Origin: Maratus speciosus
Lineage: Eukaryota > Arthropoda > Arachnida > Araneae > Salticidae
Direction of reading: 5' to 3'
Length of the DNA stretch: 64,000 nt
Assembly (NCBI GenBank): GCA_963932465.1
Contig: OZ010800.1
Location: forward strand, 94,290,807 to 94,354,806
A model generated the notes under the pieces. The model searched no databases and was not told where the DNA came from. It saw only the letters and a program-made list of their open reading frames with translations. The position numbers were made by a program, and so were the translations under genes. This document shows positions 1 through 9,700 of this stretch, piece by piece. Numbering within the stretch: position 1 is the stretch's first letter; each line of letters begins with the position of its first letter.

Positions 1-97
1 TGATATCGACAGTAAACTTATTCATATATATATATATATTTTTTTTTCCTTCAAAAAAATAGTTCTAAATATCCAAAATGTTGAAATCATGCCAACA
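1..97 (-). repeat. Gypsy-1 3' LTR, first 97 bases only
   Basis: This is the start of the minus-strand LTR (TGTTGGCATG on the minus strand, from base 97 down). It is nearly identical to 19865-19965 and then to 19749-19758 in the right LTR. The difference between the copies is mostly the length of an AT/TATACG microsatellite. The rest of the LTR lies before the window. Confidence 0.75.
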
Positions 98-112
98 TTA
101 CTTCCCCCCCAA
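98..112 (-). promoter_or_regulatory. Gypsy-1 polypurine tract
   Basis: On the minus strand this reads GTTGGGGGGGAAGTAA directly before the LTR start TGTTGG. A purine run abutting the 3' LTR is the plus-strand DNA primer of LTR elements. It resembles the GGGGAGGCCGGAGTAATA tract of Gypsy-3. Confidence 0.7.
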
Positions 113-1555
113 CACAAAGCACTTGAAAGTCCATGTACAGGAACTATAACATCTTTCAAGTGGACCGATATCCTTATCAAACACCGAAAGCCTCTCCAAC
201 GGCTGGACGTTGCAGATCTGTAAGGCACTGGGGCTTCTCCTCTATGCTCCCTGATTCACCTCTTCCGTAGTGCTCAAAACTCTGTGAAGTCCGTGCAGAG
301 ATATGAATGTTCATTATCAAATACACGCTGATGTTATCTGTATAGTTCATTAAAATATGCCTGTACCCTAAATTGTGCATTGTACATAAGATGAATATTC
401 CTTCTTATTCTGTCCACGGTTTTATGCAGATTTGTATACGGTCCCTAAAGCAGTGTTCCCCATAACCATCACAGCCGCATACTGCATGAGTTCTGTCTCT
501 CTGTGATGAAGGTACAGTCCCTGAATGTTCCCAAAAATTGTATATATGTGTACCAATTTAGAAGAGAAAACAAAAAGTTAATCATAAAAGATAAAATCCC
601 AAAATTAGGAACCTAATTAATTATGCCAAAGAGTTTAAATACTGATCCACAAAGTTTAGCACACTTTTTTACACAAAGCAAGTATTCAGTTCATGACTAC
701 ATAAGTACAACATTTAAATATCCATATTAAGAAAGGTTTATAACACACAATGAAACATATTTACCAACATAACTTTTTACACCGAATAATCATTTAACTA
801 CCAAACAAGCAAATATATCAATACATATTCTTACATTTTTCAAATACTTTTTTTACAATTATTTCACTACCTTTATAGTTTACAACACACATATATTTTT
901 AAAACTATGCAACCACAATATCTAAAATTGATTCTCATATAGTAAATTCGATACTTTCATTCAGTAAATTACGTGATTCTCTAAACGTACCCTCTAATTA
1001 AAAGTTAACCAAATAACTATTAATATTCTCTCAAATATAAGAAACTCAGTCTCAGACTTAAAAAAAAAACAAAACAAAAACAGCACTTCCACCCAGAGAA
1101 GGAGATAGAGATAGTAGAAATTTAAAAACAAAAGAAAGCAGAAAAGAAAAAAAAACAGTATTTCATATTATTTTGTGACTGAATCCTTTATCTGAAATTA
1201 CAAATTATGAGTGTAAGTATTATCATGTTACTTTATTTTAAATAAATTACTTAAACACTCTTCTTCTATTTATTCTTTTCTTTCATATAAATAAGTGGAT
1301 TGTTTCCACTCATTCACCGCTTCACTACTCCCTTTTCCTCAATAGGTACTTTAACCACCCGAGCAAACAGTGCAATACAAGCTATCGTAAAATTACAATT
1401 TCTAATAGCGTCAACAAAAGAGGAGAAAGAAGAAAAAAAAATATCCACTTTTCCAGCTACCCGTTACCTGCCATCGATAACACTTAGAATCGCCCATTAT
1501 AATGTATCGAAACAGGCTGGAAAGTGATAATTCCAGAGCGGCCGAAGGTCACCCG
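113..1555. other. Gypsy-1 3' noncoding region, distal part
   Basis: There is no credible gene here, only short antisense frames (22-380). The stretch is AT-rich with A-runs near 1060-1160. It is taken as part of the Gypsy-1 3' region because it lies between its polypurine tract and the BEL insertion. Confidence 0.4.
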
Positions 1556-1893
1556 TGTGGCGACCGGTTCCGGTTCAGTGGATTTCTTAAATCAACTAAC
1601 ACTATCTTAAAAATAAATCAATTGGCACTTACTCAATTAATTCCACGGGATATCAAATTTTCTCTTCTTTTAATTGGAAGACACATATTTACATCTATTA
1701 TACACTATAATACATTTTATTTACAAAAGCGAAACGCGTTCTTAAAAACAGAATATTCTTTCAACAACACCATCTCGAAGAAAAACAGAGAGAGCGCGCG
1801 CGATGAGCCCAGGAGGGGTTACCTTACGTAAACAATAGATCCATTGCTGTCCCGTTATCGCCCATTTGGCGTCAAAACATATAATTCTCCACA
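1556..1893 (-). repeat. BEL 3' LTR
   Basis: This matches 6401-6738 except for a C/G change near 1653 and a G/C change near 1787. It begins TG and ends CA on the minus strand. A minus-strand AATAAA polyadenylation signal sits at 1716-1721. A GC-rich block with alternating CG (about 1793-1802) is the only marked compositional feature. Confidence 0.95.
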
Positions 1894-1905
1894 CACTCCC
1901 CACCT
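1894..1905 (-). promoter_or_regulatory. BEL polypurine tract
   Basis: The minus strand reads AGGTGGGGAGTG immediately before the LTR start TGTGGAG. Position and purine content fit the plus-strand primer. Confidence 0.75.
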
Positions 1906-2385
1906 GGACTCATGAGAGTACATAATGATAAATCAACATAAACATTCTTATAATAAACTTGACCTTAAATGACAACTCAAATGATAAAATAGAAAATTTT
2001 CAATCTACAGGCGTTGAAGTATAAAGAATTAAACATAAAATAATAAAGTCATGATCAATATAAATAAAAAAAAAGACACTCTTATAACATGTAGCTACAT
2101 GAACATATCTGGCCAGATATTTTACCTGAATAAGATTAACTGAATATATATATATACATAATATAAACAAATTAAATACCATTATTAATTCAATTATCTT
2201 TTCAATTTGAAATAAAGTACAATTATGCATAAATGAAAGATTTTTACTAAATAAACAACAAATTGCAAAACACACCCAAAAAAAAAAATATTTCCAAACA
2301 TGAATTTATAAAACAAACACACTTTGATATTCAAACACTAGTAGAAAAAATAAATTTCAAATCAAGTACTGAAATCACTTATCAT
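1906..2385 (-). other. BEL 3' untranslated part
   Basis: About 480 bases between the stop of the long BEL frame and the polypurine tract. It is AT-rich with no convincing coding frame; the 91-codon minus-strand frame at 2000-2275 has no recognisable family features. Confidence 0.6.
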
Positions 2386-5300
2386 TCAGATATCTAGTTC
2401 AAAAGGATACAAAAGTTGTATTGGTTTTCTCAGCAGTCCTTTAGCAGTTTTTATTATGCAAGCACGAATAAGTTTATCTCTGCCAATAATGACTTCCTTA
2501 ACTATTCCTAAGTCCCACAACAGTTTAGATTTAGCAATACCATCTACTAAAACAACATCGCCAATTTTTAAGTTTTTGTGTCTTTCAGGAGTTTTAAATT
2601 CATGAACTGAACTTAAATTCAATAAGTATTGTTCCTTCCACTTAATCCAGAGCTGTTTCAACAACTTACTTTGATATCGTTTTCTCCTTAACAAAGTTTC
2701 TTTAGTAGAAATTTTATTTTCTAATTCGGCAAAATGTAGAGGAAAACTGATGTTCTCTCTTCCTAGCTGAAGGAAATGGGCCGGGGTAAGTGGCTCTGGC
2801 TCGCCGAAATCACTTGTTGTGTAGGTTAGCGGTCTCATATTTATTATGGCTTCTATTTCTGTCAAGATTGTTGCCAATTCTTCAAATGTGATGAGAGCTC
2901 TTCCCAAAATTTTTCTTAAAGGTTCTTTTACACTTTTTACGAGCCTTTCGTAAAACCCTCCCCACCATGGGGCACGCTCGACGATAAATTTCCATGTCAT
3001 ACCTTTATTCGATATAAAATCCTGGAGTTCTTGATCTTTAATGATTTTCTCAAATTGTTGTAATTCTTTATCAGCAGCCTTAAAACTCTTTGCATTATCC
3101 GAAAAAATCATTTTACAGTTTCCGCGTCTTGAAATAAATCGACGAAAACACAAAAGGAAAGATTTTGTAGTCATATCCCTGGCTGCTTCCAGATGTATTG
3201 CTCTTGTTGTGGCACAGGTGAACAGTACAATATATGACTTTGACGTCTCTTTATTCTCTGTTCTTACGATTATCGGTCCTGCAAAATCCAATCCTATAAC
3301 GGTAAACGCAGGAGATTCTGATATTCTTTCCTTCGGAAGTTGGCCAGTTAGTTGGTCAGCTGCTTTCGCATTGTATTTTTTACAAATTAAACATTTCCTG
3401 ACACTTTTCCTAATTAATTGTCTTCCTTGAGGAATCCAAAATTTTTTTCGGATTTGTGCAAGTATCAAAGAAACTCCACTATGCAACAATTTTCTGTGTT
3501 CTTGCATAATCAGCAACTCGGTAAATTTTTCATTCTTTGGCAATATGACTGGATTGCTTTCATTTAAACTAAATGAGCCTTCATTAAGTCTGCTTCTAAT
3601 TCGTAAAATTTTACTTTTATCCAAATATGGACATAACGAATAAATTCTTGAGGTCTTCTTAATGGGATTTCCTTCTTCTAATGACTCAATTTCTTCCTTA
3701 TAATTTTTCATTTGTACTTCTTTAATTAATAATTCTTCAGCTTCTGTCAATTCTTCAGCAGATAATACACCTTTATGTTTAATTGGACTTCTTAGATTGA
3801 AGACAAATCTTTTAATTCTTGCCACTGTTCTAATTGCCTTCAATAAAGAACTAAAACGCTCAATCTCTATAAGTGGTTTCTGTTGTTCTGATGAACAAAG
3901 GTTTTGGGAAATTACTTTTCCTTTAGCTTCTAGTTGCTTCATATCTTCATCCACTTCTCTGTCTTCCTTGGACCATAAATTTGAATCTTTAATTAACCAT
4001 GGAAGCCCTGACCACCATAGATCATCGCTCTCGAGGTCGAGAAGTGAGAGTCCTCTCGTAAATCGGTCAGCAGGATTTGAGCTACCGGGACAATGTCGCC
4101 AGTTCATCGGATTTGTTAAAGTTTGTTTGTCCGTTTCAATAACAGGGTGATGGGGTAAGTAGCATGCCAAATTATCATTGGTCGAATTTATTTCCTGGGG
4201 TTCAACAATTTCTACTACTCCCAAAGTCTTATATTCATTAATATCTTTGCATTTGTTCGTATTATCGTCTTGAATCCGCAACCCTTCTACAGTTTCAAGC
4301 TGAACTGACATTTTATCATCCTTGTTATTATCCCAAATAGATATGTACATTGCACACACTAAATTATCTACATTAACTTCTTCTGAGAATTTGCCGTGAA
4401 GTGTCCAACCTAATTTCGTTTCATTCAGAACAAGAGTTGGTGAAATGCGTTTATATTTTCCTGTCATAATTGACCAATAGTAATTGCTCCCAATCAACAA
4501 ATCTATTTCATTATCACCATCATCTAAATCATTAGAAACGTCTGATAACTCTATACCCATATTTTTAATTTTTTTATATAACTCAGAACTTGGTGCTCGT
4601 ATTATATCGGAACAGATTCTCTCCGTTTCTAACGCTTCCAGACATATTATATTGTCCGAATTATTGTCTTTCAGGAAAATCTTTACTCTATTATGATTAT
4701 CAACAATAGGTTTCTTTCCAGCAAAGGTATGAATTTTTAATGATTCCTGCCCTGTCACCTCTAAATTTAAACGATTAGATAAATTCTTCCCAATAAATGT
4801 TCGCTGTGAAGCGCTATCTAATAATATTCGAACATTAATATTTTGATTCTTTCCAATCATAATTCCTTTCAATGTTTGAAAATAAATATATTCATCTGGA
4901 TTACAACAAAGTGATGAAACTGTTGTTTTTTCATATTTCTTATTTTCCTTTCCCCCCGGTTCACGCTCAGTCGAAAGGAGGTCAATTTCATTTTCATTCG
5001 ATGATCTTTCTTTTTCTTTTTTGTTACAAAGAGAATTTTGATGCGTTCTCGAAAAACAAATTGTGCAACGAATTTCAGTATTTCTGCAATATTGCTTCTT
5101 ATGGAATTTCCGGTAGCATTTAAAACATTTTGCTTGTTTTAATAAAGATTCTTTTCGTTGTTCCAAATTTAAATTACATGAATTTGCCTCGTGATTTTGA
5201 GAACAAAAGGGGCACAGGTTTTCTGCAATTGTATTTAATGTATGTGCTGAAGGATTTTTAATTTTTTCTTGGTGAAAGTGTTCGGGAGAATTTTGTCTAA

Positions 5301-6006
5301 ATTTATTTTCATGGGATTTAGTATTTTCAAAACTAATAGAAGTAACATTAATAGTTTTTTCTCGCGCTACTATTTCTCGTTTCAGGAATAACAATAAATC
5401 ATTAACACAAACATCCTTTGTATCGTATTGTTCTCTGTGAAACTGTAAGACGAGATCATTCGGTATACATTTATAAATAATGGGTAATAATAAGCAACCA
5501 TACTGGTCTGGCTTCACATCAAGCGCTTCGAGACATCGTATTTGTATAGTTATCTCATCAAATAATTTTCTCAAAGAATGTATGTCATTTGATCTTCGTA
5601 CTGCTTCTAAGTTTAATAATTTGTTAGTGTGCTCGGAAATTAAAACATCTCTTTTCCCAAAACGGTCCTTTAATATATTTATTGCCGTTACATAATTTTC
5701 ACTTGTTAATGGAAGCCCATTAATAGCGGCAGCTGCTGAATCAGAAATTAAAGATTTTAAGTAAGTAAACTTTTCAATTTGCTGAAGAGCTTCATTTTCG
5801 TGAATAGCAACTTTAAACTGAGGCCAAAATTCTTGAAATTCGCAAATGTCGCCTGTAAATTTATTTAAAGAAATTCGCGGCAATTTCGTATTCGACTTTA
5901 ATTGACTGTCTGATATGGAGGGCGTAGTTACTTTTGGTTCACTCGTGATAGTTGAATTTATGTTTAAATTTTTCAAATATCTACTGGCTCTAGATTTGCA
6001 AGTCAC
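2386..6006 (-). CDS. BEL Gag-protease-integrase fusion polyprotein lacking RT/RNase H
   Basis: This is an uninterrupted 1206-codon frame. From the N-terminus: a Gag segment with the LPRISLNKFTGD start typical of DUF1759; zinc-knuckle-like clusters at about residues 265-278 (CPFCSQNHEANSC), 292-306 and 311-325; an aspartic protease site LLDSAS near residue 392, where most families have DSGS or DTG; and the post-protease linker ending LPHHPV near residue 624. Directly after it comes WRHCPGSSNPADR, which belongs to the end of the RNase H/tether region. The RT and RNase H, normally several hundred residues, are absent and the frame is kept. The integrase has an HHCC-like start and a D-D-E triad in GLDFAGP (~906), FSDNAKS (~968) and GFYERLVK (~1018), with a BEL-type C-terminal domain. 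The listed start is a GTG that is an ordinary codon: the true start is upstream in the overlapping frame at 6266, shifted by -1. Confidence 0.9.
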   Translation of the reverse strand: MTCKSRASRYLKNLNINSTITSEPKVTTPSISDSQLKSNTKLPRISLNKFTGDICEFQEFWPQFKVAIHENEALQQIEKFTYLKSLISDSAAAAINGLPLTSENYVTAINILKDRFGKRDVLISEHTNKLLNLEAVRRSNDIHSLRKLFDEITIQIRCLEALDVKPDQYGCLLLPIIYKCIPNDLVLQFHREQYDTKDVCVNDLLLFLKREIVAREKTINVTSISFENTKSHENKFRQNSPEHFHQEKIKNPSAHTLNTIAENLCPFCSQNHEANSCNLNLEQRKESLLKQAKCFKCYRKFHKKQYCRNTEIRCTICFSRTHQNSLCNKKEKERSSNENEIDLLSTEREPGGKENKKYEKTTVSSLCCNPDEYIYFQTLKGIMIGKNQNINVRILLDSASQRTFIGKNLSNRLNLEVTGQESLKIHTFAGKKPIVDNHNRVKIFLKDNNSDNIICLEALETERICSDIIRAPSSELYKKIKNMGIELSDVSNDLDDGDNEIDLLIGSNYYWSIMTGKYKRISPTLVLNETKLGWTLHGKFSEEVNVDNLVCAMYISIWDNNKDDKMSVQLETVEGLRIQDDNTNKCKDINEYKTLGVVEIVEPQEINSTNDNLACYLPHHPVIETDKQTLTNPMNWRHCPGSSNPADRFTRGLSLLDLESDDLWWSGLPWLIKDSNLWSKEDREVDEDMKQLEAKGKVISQNLCSSEQQKPLIEIERFSSLLKAIRTVARIKRFVFNLRSPIKHKGVLSAEELTEAEELLIKEVQMKNYKEEIESLEEGNPIKKTSRIYSLCPYLDKSKILRIRSRLNEGSFSLNESNPVILPKNEKFTELLIMQEHRKLLHSGVSLILAQIRKKFWIPQGRQLIRKSVRKCLICKKYNAKAADQLTGQLPKERISESPAFTVIGLDFAGPIIVRTENKETSKSYIVLFTCATTRAIHLEAARDMTTKSFLLCFRRFISRRGNCKMIFSDNAKSFKAADKELQQFEKIIKDQELQDFISNKGMTWKFIVERAPWWGGFYERLVKSVKEPLRKILGRALITFEELATILTEIEAIINMRPLTYTTSDFGEPEPLTPAHFLQLGRENISFPLHFAELENKISTKETLLRRKRYQSKLLKQLWIKWKEQYLLNLSSVHEFKTPERHKNLKIGDVVLVDGIAKSKLLWDLGIVKEVIIGRDKLIRACIIKTAKGLLRKPIQLLYPFELDI

Positions 6007-6266
6007 AATAGCTTCCTATATTCTATCGAAGTTTCTATATCTGTTTCTAAATTATCGGTTTCAATTTCGGATTCAATTGACTCATCCAATTTTTCTAATG
6101 ATAATTTGTGTTCAAGTAATGCTTCTAAAGAGTCCTCAACTATTTCCGGTTTGGAATCACTTTCTTTTTTAATTTCACTATCAATCTTTTTTATCAATTT
6201 CGTTACTGTGGTTCTAATTGATCCGCGTTTTGCTATGTTTCGTTTTAAAACTTCACTTTGATTCAT
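6003..6266 (-). CDS. BEL gag N-terminal frame
   Basis: ATG at 6264-6266 opens a frame starting MNQSEVLKRN. It carries the KRGSIRTTVTKLI segment seen at the N-terminus of BEL/Pao Gag, followed by an acidic, Glu/Ser-rich helical region. It ends at TGA 6003-6005. The downstream frame begins only after a TAG about 11 bases upstream of that stop. The two frames therefore overlap by a few codons and are related by a -1 shift. I see no classic XXXYYYZ slippery heptamer in the overlap. It is either a one-base indel in this copy or an unusual recoding site. Confidence 0.75.
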   Translation of the reverse strand: MNQSEVLKRNIAKRGSIRTTVTKLIKKIDSEIKKESDSKPEIVEDSLEALLEHKLSLEKLDESIESEIETDNLETDIETSIEYRKLL

Positions 6267-6380
6267 CTTTATATTCACTCATTCAAAGAATTATGTCTTC
6301 CAATATATCGTAAGTTTAAGAGAAATTTTAAATAATTTACCCGTTTAATGAAATGCCAGTAGCGTAGTTATCAATTTATA

Positions 6381-6399
6381 TTCCCGGCCTTATGCACCA
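6381..6399 (-). promoter_or_regulatory. BEL primer binding site, tRNA-Gly type
   Basis: One base after the 5' LTR the minus strand reads TGGTGCATAAGGCCGGGAA. This is close to the complement of the 3' end of arthropod tRNA-Gly (TGGTGCATCGGCCGGGAA), with a small mismatch/indel in the middle. BEL elements commonly use tRNA-Gly. Confidence 0.8.
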
Positions 6400-6400
6400 G

Positions 6401-6738
6401 TGTGGCGACCGGTTCCGGTTCAGTGGATTTCTTAAATCAACTAACACTATCTTAAAAATAAATCAATTGGCACTTACTCAATTAATTGCACGGGATATCA
6501 AATTTTCTCTTCTTTTAATTGGAAGACACATATTTACATCTATTATACACTATAATACATTTTATTTACAAAAGCGAAACGCGTTCTTAAAAACAGAATA
6601 TTCTTTCAACAACACCATCTCGAAGAAAAACACAGAGAGCGCGCGCGATGAGCCCAGGAGGGGTTACCTTACGTAAACAATAGATCCATTGCTGTCCCGT
6701 TATCGCCCATTTGGCGTCAAAACATATAATTCTCCACA
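6401..6738 (-). repeat. BEL 5' LTR
   Basis: The partner of 1556-1893 with 336 of 338 positions identical by eye. On the minus strand it carries the promoter/RNA start and AATAAA (6561-6566). The 94-codon plus-strand frame across it is a shadow. Confidence 0.95.
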
Positions 6739-9700
6739 CCCCTTAATGCCAAGCCAAGTCTAGTACGAGCTGGAGTGGCCCTTAAGAGAGAGGCGTGGAT
6801 ATTCCGTTTGCAAAGTAAGTAACAATTACTTCTATTAATCCCTGTAATACATGTATTATCTTTACATTACTTCTCCGTATTCCTTAAACTGCACCCTATA
6901 CACCGCCTATGCAACAAAAACAATTTCTTTTAGTACTATTTACTATAATAATTAACTATAATACAAGTGTTTGTAATGCAAATACGGAAGCCTAGTAGCC
7001 ATTTTGCTGCATCAATGACATTCCACGAAACCAGTTTCACTTCCTCCCGTACGGAACTGTAGCCTGTTTTCTTACAAACAGCATCTGATATCCTTATTTG
7101 ATTACTGTCTCCCCTATAAATGTTAGTTCCATTTAGACCTATGAAAAGTGCTAAAAAAAACTCGATATACTTTCTTAAAATATAACATCCAAAAATGTTA
7201 TTCCTGTTCATTGGAATCCCTCACTTTTACTGACACCTGTATAAGACGAAACTTAATTCGTAACTAATAAAGTTGAACCGCGCCTTCGAATTTACAGTAT
7301 ATTGCAGAATAAACGGGTTCTGTGTACTTTATATTAAAATATCCTAAACAATTAATTTTGTATTCACCCCGAGAGAAAAAAAAAGAAAACAAGGAAAAAA
7401 AATTATCAATAATAACTCTACGAATACTCTTATCTAAAATATATAAATATCGTTTTCAACTGATACTCTTAAAATTGAATTAAAACCACGAATGTTTTTT
7501 CTTTCTTTCTTTCTTTCTTTTTTTTTGTTGTTGTATGTGGAAACCCTTATTTTTTTAAATACAATACCCTAATACCTGCACCCAATCTATATTTTTACAG
7601 GGGAACCCTGAAGAGAGACATGATCCTCTTCCACACAATGCCGGCCGGCTAAAGATAAATCTCCGCCTGCAGAGAATATCAATGCCTGGAAGCTGATCAG
7701 CCCTCTTTCCGCTCTCCACACAAAAATGTAAGTAAAAATTAATTTAAATAATGATTTAATTATTATTCCACAAGAGAAAACAAAAATTATAAATAGATTT
7801 TTTTTTTTTTTTTTTTTTTTACCTACAGTGTTCAATAATACATTTTCTTTTCATTTTAACCTAGCTCTCCCAGTTCTGATACCCCTGGTAAACCCTTTTA
7901 TGTACTCTATATTTTCTCTTACGTGTAGATTTTTTATGTTACTTAAAAAAAAACAAAAAAAAGCTGTATTACCTCGTAACTAAAAAATATATATATACCA
8001 AAAGAGTCCGTAGAGAGAGAAAAAGAAAATAATAATAATTAATTTTGTTTTTCTTTTTTGCGTATTTACTTGTATTATGAAATTTATTTTGTTATATTTA
8101 TTTAATTAATTTGTATTATTTCAAATTTAATACATACTAAAAAAATAAAAAAAAGATATACCAATAGATAAAAATTCTTATTAATTTAATTGCAACCTAC
8201 ATTCGTTAATGAATTTTTTACCATCCAGTATGCACCACACTTGACGGGATTAAATTGTTTAAATCTGATAATAGTCCTTCCTTTTTAAAAATGTAAATTT
8301 TGACTAACGAAAAGAGGAGAAAAAAAAATTATCCTCTACTTTAATTTATTTTATCTTAATTTGTTAAAGATATTTTCTAACCCAATACCGTTTAAATGTC
8401 CTATAAATCTATACGTAATGTCTTTTTATGTACTATGCTAATACTATGCGGGTTATTTCAGTGAACAAGAAGAAGAAAAAAAAATGTTGCTCCTGGTTAA
8501 AAAATTAAATCTGGCGCTCGCAATGTGGCGAACCTTCCTGACTGAATCCAGGATTTCTACAGAGAGCGAAAACCGGTAAGATAAAATTACCATTTCTGCA
8601 TGCCTGTCTTTGAATACATTTTGCATGTTTCTCTGAAATGCACGTAGATGGCGCTAGGCGACTGTTTATTTACATTTGACCCTTTAAATTTTCGTGACCT
8701 GTAGTAAACATTGCCCTTGGGGTGTAACTGCTACCTTCTACACACCATAACTAGCATTTATTAATAAAAATACTTACTTAGGACAATATGGATTGTTTTT
8801 CTATTTATACTAGTAGAATATATATATATATATATACATAAGGTATAAATAGTATTAATCTTAATTATTTATTCATTATTATTATTTTTTTTTTTCGCAC
8901 ACTTAAATCTTAAATTATTTCTTTTCGGTGTCAAGCAATCTGTATTCCGAAAAGATGAAATGCAAAACTGACACCAGAATTTAAAATCAAATTTAGAAGA
9001 AAAAAAAAGGTCTTCATTATTTTCTTATTCATAAAAGGGGGGAAAAATCCAATTGAATTTTCTTGATGCCAGTATGTTTAAAACTATGTGTCCGCTAGAG
9101 AGGCCACAACATTTAAACTTCCAACCGAATGCCTGCTGGTCAATTTATTTTTATTTATTTAATTTCTTACTGCACGTACTCTGCATGACAATTTTTTATC
9201 TGTTTATTTATCTGATTTTAAACCGCATGCCTCTGCATGACAATTTTTTATATATATATGAAATGTGATAAAATGCTTTCAGGCAAGGTGAAGCAGATGT
9301 CTGTCCCTAATTTACTATTTTTTTTTTTTTTTTTTTTTTTTGCACAATACGATCTGTTTTGTATTTAAATACAATATGAATTTGAATCTTATATATTGAT
9401 GTGTGTTCATAGGGAGCCCTTTTCCAAACCTACTGATTTTCTTTTTTTTTGATTAAGATTTTATTTCTATAAATATAATGTATCTATTTCATTCGAATCG
9501 TTTGTAAAATAACTGGAACCGTAAATACCCTTGTTATATATTTACTTTTCTTGGGAAGAAAAAAAAAGTACATCCCCAAAAGAAGTTTCCAAAACCAAAA
9601 AAAAAATTGTATATACATATTTATCTTTGGCCCTGCCCAGTTTTATATTAATAATTATTTATAAAATATACCCTACTCTGCTGTTAATCCATCTTCCACA

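Larger units (their letters stand above)
1556..6738 (-). mobile_element. BEL/Pao LTR retrotransposon, RT-deleted derivative
   Basis: Two 338-bp LTRs (TGTGGAG...CGCCACA on the minus strand) differ at only two positions. They flank a tRNA-Gly-type primer site, a gag leader frame, a 1206-codon Gag-protease-integrase frame and a polypurine tract. The family call rests on the Gag DUF1759-like region, three zinc-knuckle-like Cys/His clusters, and the BEL-type integrase with the linker ending in LPHHPV. The RT and RNase H domains are missing. No clean target duplication is visible: ACCCG stands on the left and CCCCT on the right. The few LTR differences argue for a recent insertion. Confidence 0.95.

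Noticed and set aside
113..1555. Envelope gene of Gypsy-1
   Set aside because: No signal peptide, membrane anchor or long frame in any minus-strand frame of the 3' region.
1502..1831. 109-codon plus-strand frame, repeated at 6392-6676
   Set aside because: It crosses both BEL LTRs and is repeated only because the LTRs are; antisense to the element and without protein features.
3041..5695. Several plus-strand frames of 70-130 codons
   Set aside because: They are shadows of the BEL polyprotein on the other strand.
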